Source of the DNA: [Mycobacterium] zoologicum
Lineage (GTDB): Bacteria > Actinomycetota > Actinomycetes > Mycobacteriales > Mycobacteriaceae
Assembly (NCBI RefSeq): GCF_020172665.1
Contig: NZ_CP083985.1
Span: 1,895,201-1,944,208 of the forward strand
DNA: 49,008 bases
Direction: 5' to 3'
The translations under genes and the position numbers were made by a program. Positions within the stretch are counted from its first letter, which is position 1. Each line of letters starts with the position of its first letter. The notes below the pieces were generated by a model. The model did no database searches. It saw only the letters and a list, made by a program, of their open reading frames with translations, and was not told the origin of the DNA. This document shows positions 11,970-22,279 of this stretch, one piece after another.

Positions 11970-13097
11970 ATGGCTGACGGGTCCGGTGTCGGTGCTCGCG
12001 CCAAAGCTGCTGCGAGCTCCCTGAGGGTGCTGATCGCCCCGGACTGCTTCGGCGAGACCCTGACCGCGGTGCAGGCCGCCGCCGCCATCTCGACCGGATG
12101 GCATCGCAGTCGGCCACACGACCGGTTGACGATCGCGCCGCAGTCCGATGGCGGTCCGGGTTTCGTCTCGGTGCTGGCCGAACAACTGGGCGAGGTGCGG
12201 CATGCGCGGGTCAGCGGACCGTTGGAGGGGTATGTCGACGCCGAGTGGGTGTGGGACGCCGCATCGCACACTGCCTACCTGGAATGCGCCCAGGCCTGCG
12301 GGGTGGCGCTGCTCGGCGGGCCGCCCTCGCCGCAGACCGCGCTCGCGGCGCACAGCACCGGTGTCGGGCAGCTGATCGACACCGCGCTGGCGGCCGGGGC
12401 GCAGCGGGTCGTGGTGGGGCTGGGCGGCAGCGCCTGTACCGACGGCGGCAGGGGCATGGTCGAGGCCCTGGGCGGCCTGGCAGCCGGGCGGTCCCGGTTG
12501 GCCGGCGTCGAACTGATCGCCGCCTGCGACGTAGAACACCCGCTGCTGGGTCCATGGGGCGCGGCACGCGTGTTCGGGCCGCAGAAGGGCGCCGACGAGG
12601 CCACCGTCGCGGTACTGGAAAGCCGGCTGACGGCGTGGGCCACCGACCTGGACGCCACCGCCGGCTGGCCGGTCAGTTCCGCATCGGGGGCGGGCGCGGC
12701 CGGTGGCAGCGGCGCGGCCCTGCTGGCGCTGGGCGGCACGATCGAATCCGGGGCGCAGATCGTGGCCGCTCACACCGGGCTCGCCGACGCCCTGGCCGAA
12801 GCGGACCTGCTGGTCACCGGGGAAGGCCGTATCGACGAACAATCGCTGCACGGCAAGGTCATCGGTTCGCTGGCCGAGGCGGCACGGCGACGCGAGCGGG
12901 AGCTGCCGGTACTGGTGTTGGCCGGCCAGATCGGCCTGGACGAACCCGCACTGCTGTCGGCGGGGATCGCGGTCGCCCGTGCCATGGCCGACTACGCCGG
13001 CTCGGTGCGATTGGCCCTGGTCGACGCGGCCAACCAGCTCATCGGCTTGGCCACTGTGACCTCGGCGCAGATCGGCACCCGGCCGGCCGATCCGTAA
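11970..13097 (+). CDS. glxK: Glycerate kinase (GlxK/GarK family)
   Basis: Phosphorylates D-glycerate with ATP, linking glyoxylate or serine breakdown to glycolysis. The 375-residue protein has the family blocks [19 protein letters not shown] near the start, PQSDGGPGF, and [15 protein letters not shown] for nucleotide/substrate binding. It also has [18 protein letters not shown] and [17 protein letters not shown]. The ATG at 11970 fits the family start and the TACCCT promoter; the ORF extension upstream to 11538 runs antisense through the DUF3043 gene. Orthologue of Rv2205c by synteny. Confidence 0.92.
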   Translation: MADGSGVGARAKAAASSLRVLIAPDCFGETLTAVQAAAAISTGWHRSRPHDRLTIAPQSDGGPGFVSVLAEQLGEVRHARVSGPLEGYVDAEWVWDAASHTAYLECAQACGVALLGGPPSPQTALAAHSTGVGQLIDTALAAGAQRVVVGLGGSACTDGGRGMVEALGGLAAGRSRLAGVELIAACDVEHPLLGPWGAARVFGPQKGADEATVAVLESRLTAWATDLDATAGWPVSSASGAGAAGGSGAALLALGGTIESGAQIVAAHTGLADALAEADLLVTGEGRIDEQSLHGKVIGSLAEAARRRERELPVLVLAGQIGLDEPALLSAGIAVARAMADYAGSVRLALVDAANQLIGLATVTSAQIGTRPADP

Positions 13098-13219
13098 CGT
13101 CGCGCGGATCGGTGGGCAATCGTCGGCGCAGGGTATCGTTGTTGCGGTGGGCCCAACGTCCGACGGCCGTCTGTGTCGCGGAATGCCCACCCCGTGATCA
13201 ACCGCAATAGGGAGACGCA

Positions 13220-13579
13220 ATGACTGTTCAGGATCAGTCGACCACCGAGGCCGACAGTGGCGTTATCTTGACCGACGAAGCCGCAGCCAAAGTGAAGTCG
13301 CTGCTGCAACAGGAAGGCCGTGACGACCTGACCCTTCGCATCTCGGTTCAACCCGGGGGCTGCGCCGGCCTGCGCTACAACCTGTTCTTCGACGACCGCA
13401 CCCTTGACGGGGACGTGATCACCGAGTTCGACGGTGTGAAGCTGGCCGTCGACCGGATGAGCGCGCCGTATCTGGAGGGTGCCGAGATCGGCTACGCCGA
13501 CCAGATCGACAAGCAGGGCTTCACCATCGAGAACCCGAACGCGGGCGGCTCCTGCTCGTGCGGCGACTCGTTCAACTGA
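13220..13579 (+). CDS. A-type iron-sulfur carrier (IscA/ErpA/HesB family)
   Basis: 119-residue Fe-S cluster carrier or insertion protein, orthologue of Rv2204c. The three conserved cysteines are visible: one in PGGCAGLRY about residue 48 and the C-terminal pair in GGSCSCGDSF. Residues 17 onward (ILTDEAAAKVKSLL) are the usual start of the fold. The ATG at 13220 follows an AGGGAGA ribosome binding site. TATCGT at 13134-13139 is a possible -10. A stable hairpin follows the stop codon. Confidence 0.94.
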   Translation: MTVQDQSTTEADSGVILTDEAAAKVKSLLQQEGRDDLTLRISVQPGGCAGLRYNLFFDDRTLDGDVITEFDGVKLAVDRMSAPYLEGAEIGYADQIDKQGFTIENPNAGGSCSCGDSFN

Positions 13580-13589
13580 GCGACTGAGA

Positions 13590-13619
13590 CCGCCTGCCGC
13601 CGTCCCCGACGGCAGGCGG
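13590..13619 (+). terminator. Hairpin terminator after the Fe-S carrier gene
   Basis: A perfect 10-bp stem CCGCCTGCCG/CGGCAGGCGG with a 10-nt loop begins 10 nt after the stop codon. It has no U-tract, which is common for mycobacterial hairpin terminators. Confidence 0.6.
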
Positions 13620-13634
13620 CGGTCACCGGGCCGC

Positions 13635-13651
13635 TACCGTGGGTACCCACG
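13635..13651 (+). promoter_or_regulatory. Candidate adoK promoter with overlapping palindrome
   Basis: TACCGT at 13635-13640 fits a -10. The perfect 14-bp palindrome CGTGGGTACCCACG at 13638-13651 covers the end of the -10 and the expected start site, where a repressor could act. Confidence 0.42.
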
Positions 13652-13667
13652 TTCAGGTCCGCGTTGA

Positions 13668-14663
<996 letters not shown>

Positions 14664-14673
14664 CAGTTACTCT

Positions 14674-14739
14674 CCGCGAGCGCGCACAAGCGTCCGGTAT
14701 TTCCCCAGGTGGGAGCGAACGTTTGTGCACGCTCAGCGG
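14674..14739. terminator. Large imperfect inverted repeat between convergent adoK and asnB
   Basis: Arms GAGCGCGCACAAGCGT (14678-14693) and ACGTTTGTGCACGCTC (14719-14734) pair at 14 of 16 positions, and a CCGC/GCGG extension adds to the stem. It sits between two gene ends and could stop transcription from both sides. It resembles the repeats at 41523-41604 and 48898-48957. Confidence 0.5.
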
Positions 14740-14742
14740 TGG

Positions 14743-16692
14743 TTACAGCTCCACCGGGTAGACCGGCTCGCTGATCAGCGGCACCACCGAGTGCTCGACG
14801 AAGATCGCGTGCCACAGCATGAGCATCAGCACCGTCCACAGGCGACGACTGTGGTCGGTGACGCCGGTGCGGTGCTCGTCGAGCATCGTGCGCACCGCGG
14901 CGACATCGATCAGGTGACCCGCGCCGGTGGCGTCCACCGTGGCGTAGGCCCACTCCAGCAGCGGCCCCTCGCGCAGCCAGTGCCGCAGCGGAACCGGGAA
15001 CCCGAGCTTGGGCCGGTGCAGCACATGCGCGGGGATGATCGGCTCCAGCGCCCGCCGCAACGCGTACTTGGTGGTGGTGCGGGTGATCTTGGCCGACACC
15101 GGCAGCGCCGAGGCCACCTTGAACACCTCCGGGTCCAGGAAAGGCACCCGCAGCTCCAGCGAATTGGCCATCGTCATCTTGTCCGCCTTGACCAGGATGT
15201 CGCCGCGCAGCCAGGTGAACAGGTCGATGTGCTGCATCCGGGCCACCGGATCCCAGCCCGCCGATTCGGCGTACAGCGGCGCGGTGACGTCGGTGTGGGT
15301 CCACTGGGGCGAGAAGCCGGGCAGCACGGCGCGCAGCTGCTCGTCGGAGAAGCTGCGCGCGTTGCCGTAGTAGCGCTCCTGCAGGGTCAGCGAGCCGCGA
15401 TGCAGCAGGCTCTTGCCGCGCATGCCCTCGGGCAGCAGCCGCGACACCCTGCCCGCCGACCGGCGGATCGGCCCGGGCAGGAAGTCGAACGGCCGCAGTG
15501 ACAGCGGCTCGCGGTAGATGGTGTAGCCGCCGAACAGCTCGTCGGCGCCCTCACCGCTCAACACCACCTTGACGTGCTTGCGGGCTTCGCGGGCGATGAA
15601 GAACAGTGGGACCAATGCCGGGTCGGCGACCGGCTCGTCGAGGTACCAGACGATCTCGGGCAGCGCGGCGACGAATTCATCGGGGGAGACCACCTTGGTC
15701 ACATGCCGGGCGCCGATCGCCTCGGCCGACGCCGCCGCCACGTCGATCTCGGAGAAGCCCTCCCGCTCGAACCCGGTGGTGAAGGTGATCAGCTTCGGGT
15801 TGTGGCGCATCGCCAGCGCGGCGATAGCGGTGGAGTCGATCCCGCCGGACAGAAACGCGCCGACGGTGACGTCGGCCCGCATGTGCTTGGCCACCGAGTC
15901 CTCCAGCACCGCGGTGATCTCGTCGTAGCGGGCCTGCTCGGTGTCGCGGCTGATCGGGACCGCGTCGAATCGCGGGGTGAAGTAGCGGGTGACCGCAGGG
16001 GCGCCGCCGGGACGGATCCGGGCGTAGCAGCCCGATTCCAGCCGGCGGATGCCGCGGTGCAGGGTCTCGGGCTCCGGCACGTACTGCAGCACCGTGTAGT
16101 GCTGGACGGCGCGCTCGTCGATTCCGGTGTCGAATCCGACCGTTTCGACCAGGTCCAGCAGGCACTTCTTCTCGCTGCCCACCACCGTGCCGCCGGGTCC
16201 GGTCGCCATGAACAGCGGCTTGATGCCGAACGGATCCCGGGCGCAGAACAGCTCGCCGGCCACGTTGTCCCAGATCGCGAAGGCGAACATGCCCCGCAGT
16301 CGGGTCAGCACCCCGGTGCCCCAGTGGTGGTAGCCGGCGACGATCGCCTCACCGTCGCCGTCGGTGGCGAACACCGCGCCGTGCTGTGCGGCGAGCTCCT
16401 CGCGCAACTCCAGGTAGTTGTAGATCTCGCCGTTGAACACCAGCTCGTAGCGCGCCGGTGCATCCGGCGGCCCCCACTGCATGGGCTGGTGGGAGTGGGC
16501 GATGTCGATGAACGACAGCCGGTTGAAGCCGAACACGACCTGCTCGCCGGCCCAGCTCCCGCCGGGTTCGTCGGGGCCGCGGTGCCGCATCAGGCGAGTC
16601 GCCTGGGCGATCGCGTCCGCGGCGTCGGTACGGTTCAGGTCGGGGTTGGCGGTGCCGGCCGGGGCACGCACGTAGGCCAGCAGTCCACACAT
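14743..16692 (-). CDS. asnB: Asparagine synthetase (glutamine-hydrolysing)
   Basis: Converts aspartate to asparagine with glutamine and ATP. The N-terminal class II glutaminase domain starts with Cys2 (MCGLLAY), with RHRGPDEPG and FNGEIYNYLELR. The synthetase domain has the PP-loop FLSGGIDSTAIAALAM near residue 265 and GEGADELFGGY. The length of 649 residues is typical. The start is fixed by the catalytic Cys2. It is divergent from ctaC across 133 bp and convergent with adoK. Confidence 0.95.
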   Translation of the reverse strand: MCGLLAYVRAPAGTANPDLNRTDAADAIAQATRLMRHRGPDEPGGSWAGEQVVFGFNRLSFIDIAHSHQPMQWGPPDAPARYELVFNGEIYNYLELREELAAQHGAVFATDGDGEAIVAGYHHWGTGVLTRLRGMFAFAIWDNVAGELFCARDPFGIKPLFMATGPGGTVVGSEKKCLLDLVETVGFDTGIDERAVQHYTVLQYVPEPETLHRGIRRLESGCYARIRPGGAPAVTRYFTPRFDAVPISRDTEQARYDEITAVLEDSVAKHMRADVTVGAFLSGGIDSTAIAALAMRHNPKLITFTTGFEREGFSEIDVAAASAEAIGARHVTKVVSPDEFVAALPEIVWYLDEPVADPALVPLFFIAREARKHVKVVLSGEGADELFGGYTIYREPLSLRPFDFLPGPIRRSAGRVSRLLPEGMRGKSLLHRGSLTLQERYYGNARSFSDEQLRAVLPGFSPQWTHTDVTAPLYAESAGWDPVARMQHIDLFTWLRGDILVKADKMTMANSLELRVPFLDPEVFKVASALPVSAKITRTTTKYALRRALEPIIPAHVLHRPKLGFPVPLRHWLREGPLLEWAYATVDATGAGHLIDVAAVRTMLDEHRTGVTDHSRRLWTVLMLMLWHAIFVEHSVVPLISEPVYPVEL

Positions 16693-16755
16693 CGGGTCTC
16701 AGTATGCCGCACCGGCCAACGGGCAGGTACATCGAACCAACGTGATCCGGGTGGT

Positions 16756-16771
16756 CTACGCTGCGTAGTAT
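16756..16771 (+). promoter_or_regulatory. Candidate ctaC promoter with inverted repeat
   Basis: TAGTAT at 16766-16771 fits a -10 and would give a leader of about 48 nt. The inverted repeat CTACGC-T-GCGTAG (16756-16768) abuts and partly overlaps it. Confidence 0.4.
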
Positions 16772-16825
16772 TCGACTGCTGCGCCGGGCCAGTCGGCCCG
16801 TTCTGTGACTCGAGGAGGCACCAAC

Positions 16826-17878
16826 GTGACACGTCGCGGGCAGGGCGTTGCGCTCAGCCGTCTGCTTCGACCGCTGGCGGGAGCCGGTGTGCTGGGGCTG
16901 CTGGCGGTGACGCTCAGCGGCTGCAGCTTCGACTGGACCGACGTGGTCGGTTTCGGCTGGCCCAAGGGCATCACGCCGGAGGCCGAGGCCAACTATCAGC
17001 TGTGGATCGGCATGGTGATCGCATCGGTGGTCATCGGTGGCATGGTCTGGGGAATGATCTTCTGGTCGATGGTCTTTCACCGCAAGAAGGCCACCGATAC
17101 CGAACTGCCGCGCCAGTTCGGCTACAACATGCCGCTGGAACTGGGGCTGACGGTCGTCCCGTTCCTGGCCGTGGCGATCATCTTCTACTTCACCGTGGTG
17201 GTGCAGGAGAAGATGCTGCACCAGGAGAGCAACCCCGAGGTGGTCGTCGACGTCACTGCGTTCCAGTGGAACTGGAAGTTCGGCTACCAGAAGGTCGACT
17301 TCCACGACGGCACACTGCGCGGCTACGACGGCTCGGACCCGGCCCGCAAGGCCGACATGGTCTCCAAGCCCGAGGGCGTCGACGAGCACGGCAACGAGCG
17401 GGTCGGAGCGATCCGCGGCCTGAACCCCGACGACCGGACCTACCTGAACTTCGACAAGATCGAGACGCTGGGCACCACCAGCGAGGTCCCGATTCTGGTG
17501 CTGCCCACCGGCAAGCGCATCGAGTTCGTGTTGAACTCCGCCGACGTCATCCACGCGTTCTGGGTGCCGGACTTCCTGTTCAAGCGTGACGTCATCGCCT
17601 GGCCCGAGCGCAACAACCAGGTGAACACCTTCCAGGTCGAGAAGATCAACTCCGAAGGCGCGTTCGTCGGTCACTGCGCCGAGATGTGCGGCACCTACCA
17701 CGCCATGATGAACTTCGAGGTCCGGGCGGTCTCGCCCGCCGAGTTCAAGCTCTACCTCGACGAGCGCAAGGCGGGCAAGACCAACGCTGAGGCGTTGGAG
17801 GCCATCGGGCAGGCGCCGCTGGCCACCACGACCCGTCCGTTCGACAGCCGCCGCGGCCTCCAAGTCAGCGACAAGTAG
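16826..17878 (+). CDS. ctaC: Cytochrome c oxidase subunit II (aa3), lipoprotein
   Basis: Electron-entry subunit of the aa3 oxidase in the bc1-aa3 supercomplex. Residues 1-33 form a lipoprotein signal ending LSGC (lipid Cys about 33). Two membrane helices follow, around [17 protein letters not shown] and [19 protein letters not shown]. The periplasmic cupredoxin domain has the CuA ligands in [10 protein letters not shown] and [14 protein letters not shown] (two Cys, two His, Met). The GTG at 16826 is preceded by GAGGAGG, whereas the upstream ATG/GTG starts precede that ribosome binding site. ctaF follows after 12 bp. Confidence 0.96.
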   Translation: MTRRGQGVALSRLLRPLAGAGVLGLLAVTLSGCSFDWTDVVGFGWPKGITPEAEANYQLWIGMVIASVVIGGMVWGMIFWSMVFHRKKATDTELPRQFGYNMPLELGLTVVPFLAVAIIFYFTVVVQEKMLHQESNPEVVVDVTAFQWNWKFGYQKVDFHDGTLRGYDGSDPARKADMVSKPEGVDEHGNERVGAIRGLNPDDRTYLNFDKIETLGTTSEVPILVLPTGKRIEFVLNSADVIHAFWVPDFLFKRDVIAWPERNNQVNTFQVEKINSEGAFVGHCAEMCGTYHAMMNFEVRAVSPAEFKLYLDERKAGKTNAEALEAIGQAPLATTTRPFDSRRGLQVSDK

Positions 17879-17890
17879 GGACCTACCTCC

Positions 17891-18310
17891 ATGCGCATCG
17901 AATCCAGGCTGTTCGAATTCGTGGCCACCTTCTTCGTGGTGGTCGGAATCATCTACGCGGCGCTGACCGCGAAGTTCGCCACCGGCGGCGTCGAGTGGGC
18001 CGGAACCACCGCGCTGTTCCTCACCGGGCTGATGGCCATGATCGTGGCCACCTTCTTCCGGTTCGTGGCGCGCCGGCTGGACACCCGCCCGGAGGACTAC
18101 GAGGCGGCCGAGATCAGTGACGGCGCAGGGGAACTCGGCTTCTTCAGTCCGCACAGCTGGTGGCCGATCCTGATCGCACTCTCGGGCTCGGTGGCCGCCG
18201 TCGGGATCGCGCTGTGGCTGCCGTGGCTGATCGGGGCCGGGGTGGTGTTCATTCTTTCGAGCGTGGCCGGTCTGGTCTTCGAGTACTACCTCGGACCCGA
18301 AAAGCACTGA
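17891..18310 (+). CDS. ctaF: Actinobacterial cytochrome c oxidase subunit IV
   Basis: 139-residue membrane subunit of the aa3 oxidase, orthologue of Rv2199c. About four hydrophobic segments are visible: [40 protein letters not shown], and two in the last 60 residues. The conserved stretch [24 protein letters not shown] (two parts) links the helix pairs. It is in an operon with ctaC, 12 bp apart. Confidence 0.93.
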   Translation: MRIESRLFEFVATFFVVVGIIYAALTAKFATGGVEWAGTTALFLTGLMAMIVATFFRFVARRLDTRPEDYEAAEISDGAGELGFFSPHSWWPILIALSGSVAAVGIALWLPWLIGAGVVFILSSVAGLVFEYYLGPEKH

Positions 18311-18451
18311 CCCCGATCCGCATGCGCCGCCGTGTCAACCGAAGTGGGTAGGGTTGCCGGTGCACAATGACCCGAAGCGGTCGCGACGCCGACCGTGCCA
18401 GGTCACATCGTGGCGCGTGTGGGCGCCGCGGTTGAAAGAGGATAGGCGGGA

Positions 18452-19354
18452 ATGAGCGGGCCGAATCCCCCGGAACCGGGCTCTGGAGAAGAGGACCCCG
18501 GCGTCGGTCAGTCGGCTCCGGAACCCACCTCGGAACCGGCCGTTGACAGCGCCGCAGGGATCGATGAGGCCATCGCCGCCGATCCCGGCCCGGCTCCCGA
18601 CAACACCGCCTACTCGCAGGCCTATTCGGCGCCCGAGTCGGAGCAGTTCCTCAGCGGTCCTTACGTGCCGGTCGATCCCCGGCTCTACGACTACGACAGC
18701 TACGACGCGCACGACGACTCCGATCTGCACGCCCAGGCGCCGCGCTGGCCGTGGGTCGTCGGTGTCGCGGTGATCGTCGCCGCGGTCACGCTGGTGGCGG
18801 CTGTGGGATATTTGGTTGCCAGCCGTACTACCGACCTTCATGACCAGAGCGCAGACGTCACCACGAGTTCCAGGGACCTGATGCCGCCGGTCCAGGACGA
18901 GATCACCAGAACCAGCACGACCACCCAACCGCCGCCCCCGCCGTCGTCGACGACCTCCGAGGAGCCACCACCGCCGGTGGAGACCTCGACTACCACTGAG
19001 GAGCCGCCGCCACCGGTGGAGGCGCCGGCCCCAGAACCATCCACCACGACATCGGAGCCTCCTACGACCACCCAGGCCAAGCCCTTGCAGGTGACCTACT
19101 CGGTGACCGGAACCAAGGCGCCGTTCGACCAGATCACGATCACTTACGTCGACGCCTCCGGACAGCGGCGGACCCTGCGTAACGCCTACATCCCCTGGTC
19201 GGTGACGGTGACACCGATCTCGCTGTCGGAGGTCGGCTCGGTGGAAGCGACCAGCATGTTGCGGCTGAGCAAGCTGAACTGCTCGATCACGAGGAGCGAC
19301 GGTACGGTGCTCTCATCGAACACCAACGACGCACCGGCAGCGAGCTGCGGATGA
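18452..19354 (+). CDS. mmpS3: MmpS3-type membrane protein
   Basis: 300 residues, orthologue of Rv2198c. An acidic, Pro/Ser-rich cytoplasmic region (1 to ~100) is followed by one membrane helix ([21 protein letters not shown]). A Thr/Pro-rich external linker with [15 protein letters not shown] repeats comes next. The C-terminal MmpS-like domain ([20 protein letters not shown], ending with a Cys pair) closes the protein. Unlike MmpS4/5 it has no MmpL partner here. GAGGATAGG precedes the ATG. Its neighbours are cytochrome oxidase genes, as in other mycobacteria. TAGGGT at 18350-18355 is a weak -10 candidate in the 141-bp gap. Confidence 0.92.
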   Translation: MSGPNPPEPGSGEEDPGVGQSAPEPTSEPAVDSAAGIDEAIAADPGPAPDNTAYSQAYSAPESEQFLSGPYVPVDPRLYDYDSYDAHDDSDLHAQAPRWPWVVGVAVIVAAVTLVAAVGYLVASRTTDLHDQSADVTTSSRDLMPPVQDEITRTSTTTQPPPPPSSTTSEEPPPPVETSTTTEEPPPPVEAPAPEPSTTTSEPPTTTQAKPLQVTYSVTGTKAPFDQITITYVDASGQRRTLRNAYIPWSVTVTPISLSEVGSVEATSMLRLSKLNCSITRSDGTVLSSNTNDAPAASCG

Positions 19355-19983
19355 TGGCCCGAGGCACGGCGGACCGCTTCGTCCGGCCCGGGTACACCCC
19401 GGAGCTGGTGGACCGGATCCTGGTCGGGGTGTGCGCCGCGATCTGGCTGGCACTGCTGGGTATGGGCGTGGCGGCGACGGTGGCGCTGGCGGACCTGGGA
19501 CGCGGCTTTCACGAACCGGCCGAGAAGTCACACACCGGGTTGCTCTACATCGTCATCGGCGTCTCGGCGCTGGTGATCCTGGCCGCCATCCCGGTGCTGC
19601 TGCGCGCCCGAGCGGCCGAGGCGTCGCGACCGGCGACGGACTTCGGTGCGCACGGCGCCCCGCCGGCGCGGCGGAGCGGACCGCTGCCACAGCGCGGGTT
19701 CGACGCTCCTGGCCGCAGGGCGGCCACCGAGCGTGCGGCGCTGCCCAATCAGGCCCAGGTGGATCGGGTGCTGCTGCGGGGCATCACGGTGCTGGCCGGG
19801 GCCCTCGGCAGTGCGCTGACCATGGTTGCGCTGGCCACCTACCTGATGGCGATGGGCAAGGACACCGGGTCCTGGGTGAGCTACGGGGTGGCCGGCGCCA
19901 TCACCGTGGCCATGCCCGTGATCCCGTGGCTGTACCTGCGCAGGCTCGGCGAGGTGTTGGTCTTGCCGTCCCGTTTCGGCTGA
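19351..19983 (+). CDS. DUF2561-type membrane protein (Rv2197c)
   Basis: 210-residue conserved mycobacterial membrane protein of unknown function. Four hydrophobic segments: [60 protein letters not shown] and [18 protein letters not shown] basic, low-complexity loop lies between the second and third (about residues 85-135). The ATG at 19351 overlaps the mmpS3 stop as ATGA, so it is probably coupled to it. It ends 6 bp from the convergent PNPOx gene. Confidence 0.85.
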   Translation: MMARGTADRFVRPGYTPELVDRILVGVCAAIWLALLGMGVAATVALADLGRGFHEPAEKSHTGLLYIVIGVSALVILAAIPVLLRARAAEASRPATDFGAHGAPPARRSGPLPQRGFDAPGRRAATERAALPNQAQVDRVLLRGITVLAGALGSALTMVALATYLMAMGKDTGSWVSYGVAGAITVAMPVIPWLYLRRLGEVLVLPSRFG

Positions 19984-19989
19984 GCCGCT

Positions 19990-20601
19990 TCAGGGCCACA
20001 GGCGCATCGCCGACCAGCCCTCATCGTCGCGTTCGTAACGAAGTCGGCGGTGCCGGCGCCCCGGGTCGGACTGCCAGAACTCGACCGTGTCGGCCCACAC
20101 CGCATACGACACCCAATCGGCCGGCACCAGGCCGGGGGACTGGCCGAGTTCGTGGTGGGCCTTGACCAGTGCCGCATCGACTTCGGCGTCGTCGGCGTAG
20201 GGCTGGCTCTGACGCCCGGTGAGCGCCATCGCCCTGGCGTCTTCGGAGCGTGCCAGGAAGTCATCGGCCGTCAACTGCGGGGGATCGGCCCGTGCGGTGC
20301 CCTCAACCCTGATCTGGCGGCCCAGCGAGGGCCAGTAGAAGGTCAGTGCCACCGCGGGATTGCGCGCCAGCTCAACGCCTTTGCGGCTCAGCGCACTGAC
20401 GGCGAAGTGCCAACCGTGCGTATCGACATCTTTAAGTATCAGCACCCGCGCTGACGGACACCTCCCCGACACGGTAGAAACCGTCATCGCATGCGGTTCG
20501 GTGACTCCGCTGTCAATGGCGTGCCGCAGCCATCCGACGAACAGTTCTACAGGCTCATCGGGTGCTGACGCCGGGTCGAACTCCGGTGCGGCACAAACCA
20601 A
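19990..20601 (-). CDS. Pyridoxamine 5'-phosphate oxidase-like flavoprotein
   Basis: 203 residues of the PNPOx split-barrel type. Visible family blocks are ARVLILKDVDTHGWHFAVS (FMN-binding strand), NPAVALTFYWPSLGRQIRVEG, DWVSYAVWADTVEFWQSDPG and the C-terminal RRHRRLRYER, close to genuine PdxH. Likely FMN-dependent oxidation of pyridoxamine/pyridoxine phosphate or a related substrate. The only start covering the needed N-terminus is TTG at 20601, with no good ribosome binding site. It follows the qcrB terminator hairpin directly, so it may be translated from read-through or from a promoter inside that region. It is not present at this place in M. tuberculosis as I recall it. Confidence 0.85.
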   Translation of the reverse strand: MVCAAPEFDPASAPDEPVELFVGWLRHAIDSGVTEPHAMTVSTVSGRCPSARVLILKDVDTHGWHFAVSALSRKGVELARNPAVALTFYWPSLGRQIRVEGTARADPPQLTADDFLARSEDARAMALTGRQSQPYADDAEVDAALVKAHHELGQSPGLVPADWVSYAVWADTVEFWQSDPGRRHRRLRYERDDEGWSAMRLWP

Positions 20602-20604
20602 AAC

Positions 20605-20638
20605 GGGCAGCCCGCGCAGTTGTGTGCGCAGGCTGCCC
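20605..20638 (-). terminator. Intrinsic terminator of the ctaE-qcrCAB operon
   Basis: GGGCAGCC...GGCTGCCC arms extend through GCGCA/TGCGC with one mismatch and a 6-nt loop. On the minus strand the hairpin is followed by GTTTTGGTTTG, a good U-rich tail, 16 nt after the qcrB stop. Confidence 0.8.
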
Positions 20639-20653
20639 GATGGTTCGGAACTG

Positions 20654-22279
20654 CTAGTGGTGGCCGTTGGTGTCGCCGACCTGGTGCTCGGCCAGCGCGG
20701 TCAGCGCGCGCTTCTCGCCGGCGTGTGCCGCCTCGTTGAGCAACGCGTCCTCGTCCACCGGATCCGCGGTGAGGAAGCTGCCGCTGCCGGGGGCACCGGC
20801 CGAGCCGAGCTTGTTCATCTTCTTGGGCAGCGGAGTTCCCTGGTATTCCAACGGAATCGGGTGGCCGTGGTCGTCGACCGGGCCCAGCGGCTGGTGCAGC
20901 TCGATGTAGGCACCGTGCGGCAGCCGCTTGATGATGCCGGTCTCGATACCGTGCTCGAGCACGTCGCGGTCACTGCGCTGCAACCCGATGCACCAGCGGT
21001 AGGTGGCGAAGTAGACCAGCGGCGGCAGCACCACCATCCCGATGCGGCCGATCCAGGTGGTGGCGTTCAGCGAGATGTGGAACTTCCACGCGATGATGTC
21101 GTTCATCGCCGCCAGGGTCAGCACCATGTAGAAGCTGATCGCCATGGCGCCGATCGCGGTGCGGACCGGAGCGTCCCGCGGCCGCTGCAGCAGATTGTGG
21201 TGGGCGTAGTCCCCGGTGAACTTCTTCTCCAGGAACGGGTAGGCCATCAGGCCGATGAAGACCCCGCCCATGATCAGCGCGACACCGACCGGGCCGGGCA
21301 CGGTGTGACCGAAGAAGTAAAACTCCCATGCCGGCCATAGACGGGCCAGACCCTCGGTCCACATCATGTAGAAGTCCGGCTGGCTGCCCGCCGACACCTG
21401 CGAGGGCCGATAGGGGCCCAGGTTCCAGATCGCGTTGATCTGCAGCAGCCCGCCCATGAGGCCGAGGATGCCGAAGATCATGGCGAAGAACGCGCCGGAC
21501 TTGATCGCGAAGACCGGCAGCACCCGCACACCGACGACGTTGCTCTCGGTGCGGCCGGGGCCGGGGAACTGGGTGTGCTTCTGGAACCACACCAGCGCCA
21601 TGTGCACGCCGATCAGGGCCAGGATGATGCCCGGGATCAGCAGGATGTGCAGTGCGTAGAGCCGGGGGATCAGGATGGTGCCCGGGAAGTCGCCGCCGAA
21701 CAGCGCCCAGTGCAGCCAGGTGCCGATCACCGGCATACCCAGCGTGATCGACGACAGCGCCGCACGCAGGCCGATGCCGGACAGCAGGTCGTCGGGCAGT
21801 GAGTAGCCGAAGTAGCCCTCGAACATGGCCAGGATCAACAGCAGCGAGCCGATGACCCAGTTGGCCTCACGCGGGCGGCGGAACGCGCCGGTGAAGAACA
21901 CGCGTGCCAGGTGCACCATGATCGACGCCGCGAACATCAGGGCCGCCCAGTGGTGGACCTGGCGAATGAAGAGGCCGCCGCGCACCTCGAAGGAGATGTT
22001 CAGCGCCGTCTCGTAGGCCCGTGACATCTGCACGCCGTTGAGCGGCTGGTAGACGCCGTGGTAGATGACCTCGGCCATCGACGGGTCGAAGAACAGGGTC
22101 AGGTAGACACCGGTCAGCAGCAGGATGATGAAGCTGTACAGCGCGATCTCACCGAGCAGGAACGACCAGTGCGTCGGGAAGACCTTGTTGAACTGCCGAC
22201 GCAGCGCGGCCGCCGGGTGGTAGCGGGTATCGATGTCGTCTGCTTGACGTCCGAGCAGATCGCCGATTGCAGGGCTCAT
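20654..22279 (-). CDS. qcrB: Cytochrome bc1 subunit b
   Basis: Membrane diheme subunit that oxidises menaquinol in the bc1-aa3 supercomplex; it is the target of telacebec (Q203) in M. tuberculosis. The 541-residue protein has eight or more helices. Heme His residues occur in [20 protein letters not shown] and [28 protein letters not shown], and the Qo-site PPLVY-type motif appears late in the protein. The extended C-terminus is typical of actinobacteria. The ATG overlaps the qcrA stop as ATGA. Confidence 0.96.
   Translation of the reverse strand: MSPAIGDLLGRQADDIDTRYHPAAALRRQFNKVFPTHWSFLLGEIALYSFIILLLTGVYLTLFFDPSMAEVIYHGVYQPLNGVQMSRAYETALNISFEVRGGLFIRQVHHWAALMFAASIMVHLARVFFTGAFRRPREANWVIGSLLLILAMFEGYFGYSLPDDLLSGIGLRAALSSITLGMPVIGTWLHWALFGGDFPGTILIPRLYALHILLIPGIILALIGVHMALVWFQKHTQFPGPGRTESNVVGVRVLPVFAIKSGAFFAMIFGILGLMGGLLQINAIWNLGPYRPSQVSAGSQPDFYMMWTEGLARLWPAWEFYFFGHTVPGPVGVALIMGGVFIGLMAYPFLEKKFTGDYAHHNLLQRPRDAPVRTAIGAMAISFYMVLTLAAMNDIIAWKFHISLNATTWIGRIGMVVLPPLVYFATYRWCIGLQRSDRDVLEHGIETGIIKRLPHGAYIELHQPLGPVDDHGHPIPLEYQGTPLPKKMNKLGSAGAPGSGSFLTADPVDEDALLNEAAHAGEKRALTALAEHQVGDTNGHH

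Noticed and set aside
15574..18307. Long shadow ORFs over asnB and ctaC (15574-17589 plus, 16349-18307 minus)
   Set aside because: Each runs through two well-supported genes in other frames and is His/Arg/Gly-rich without recognisable domains.
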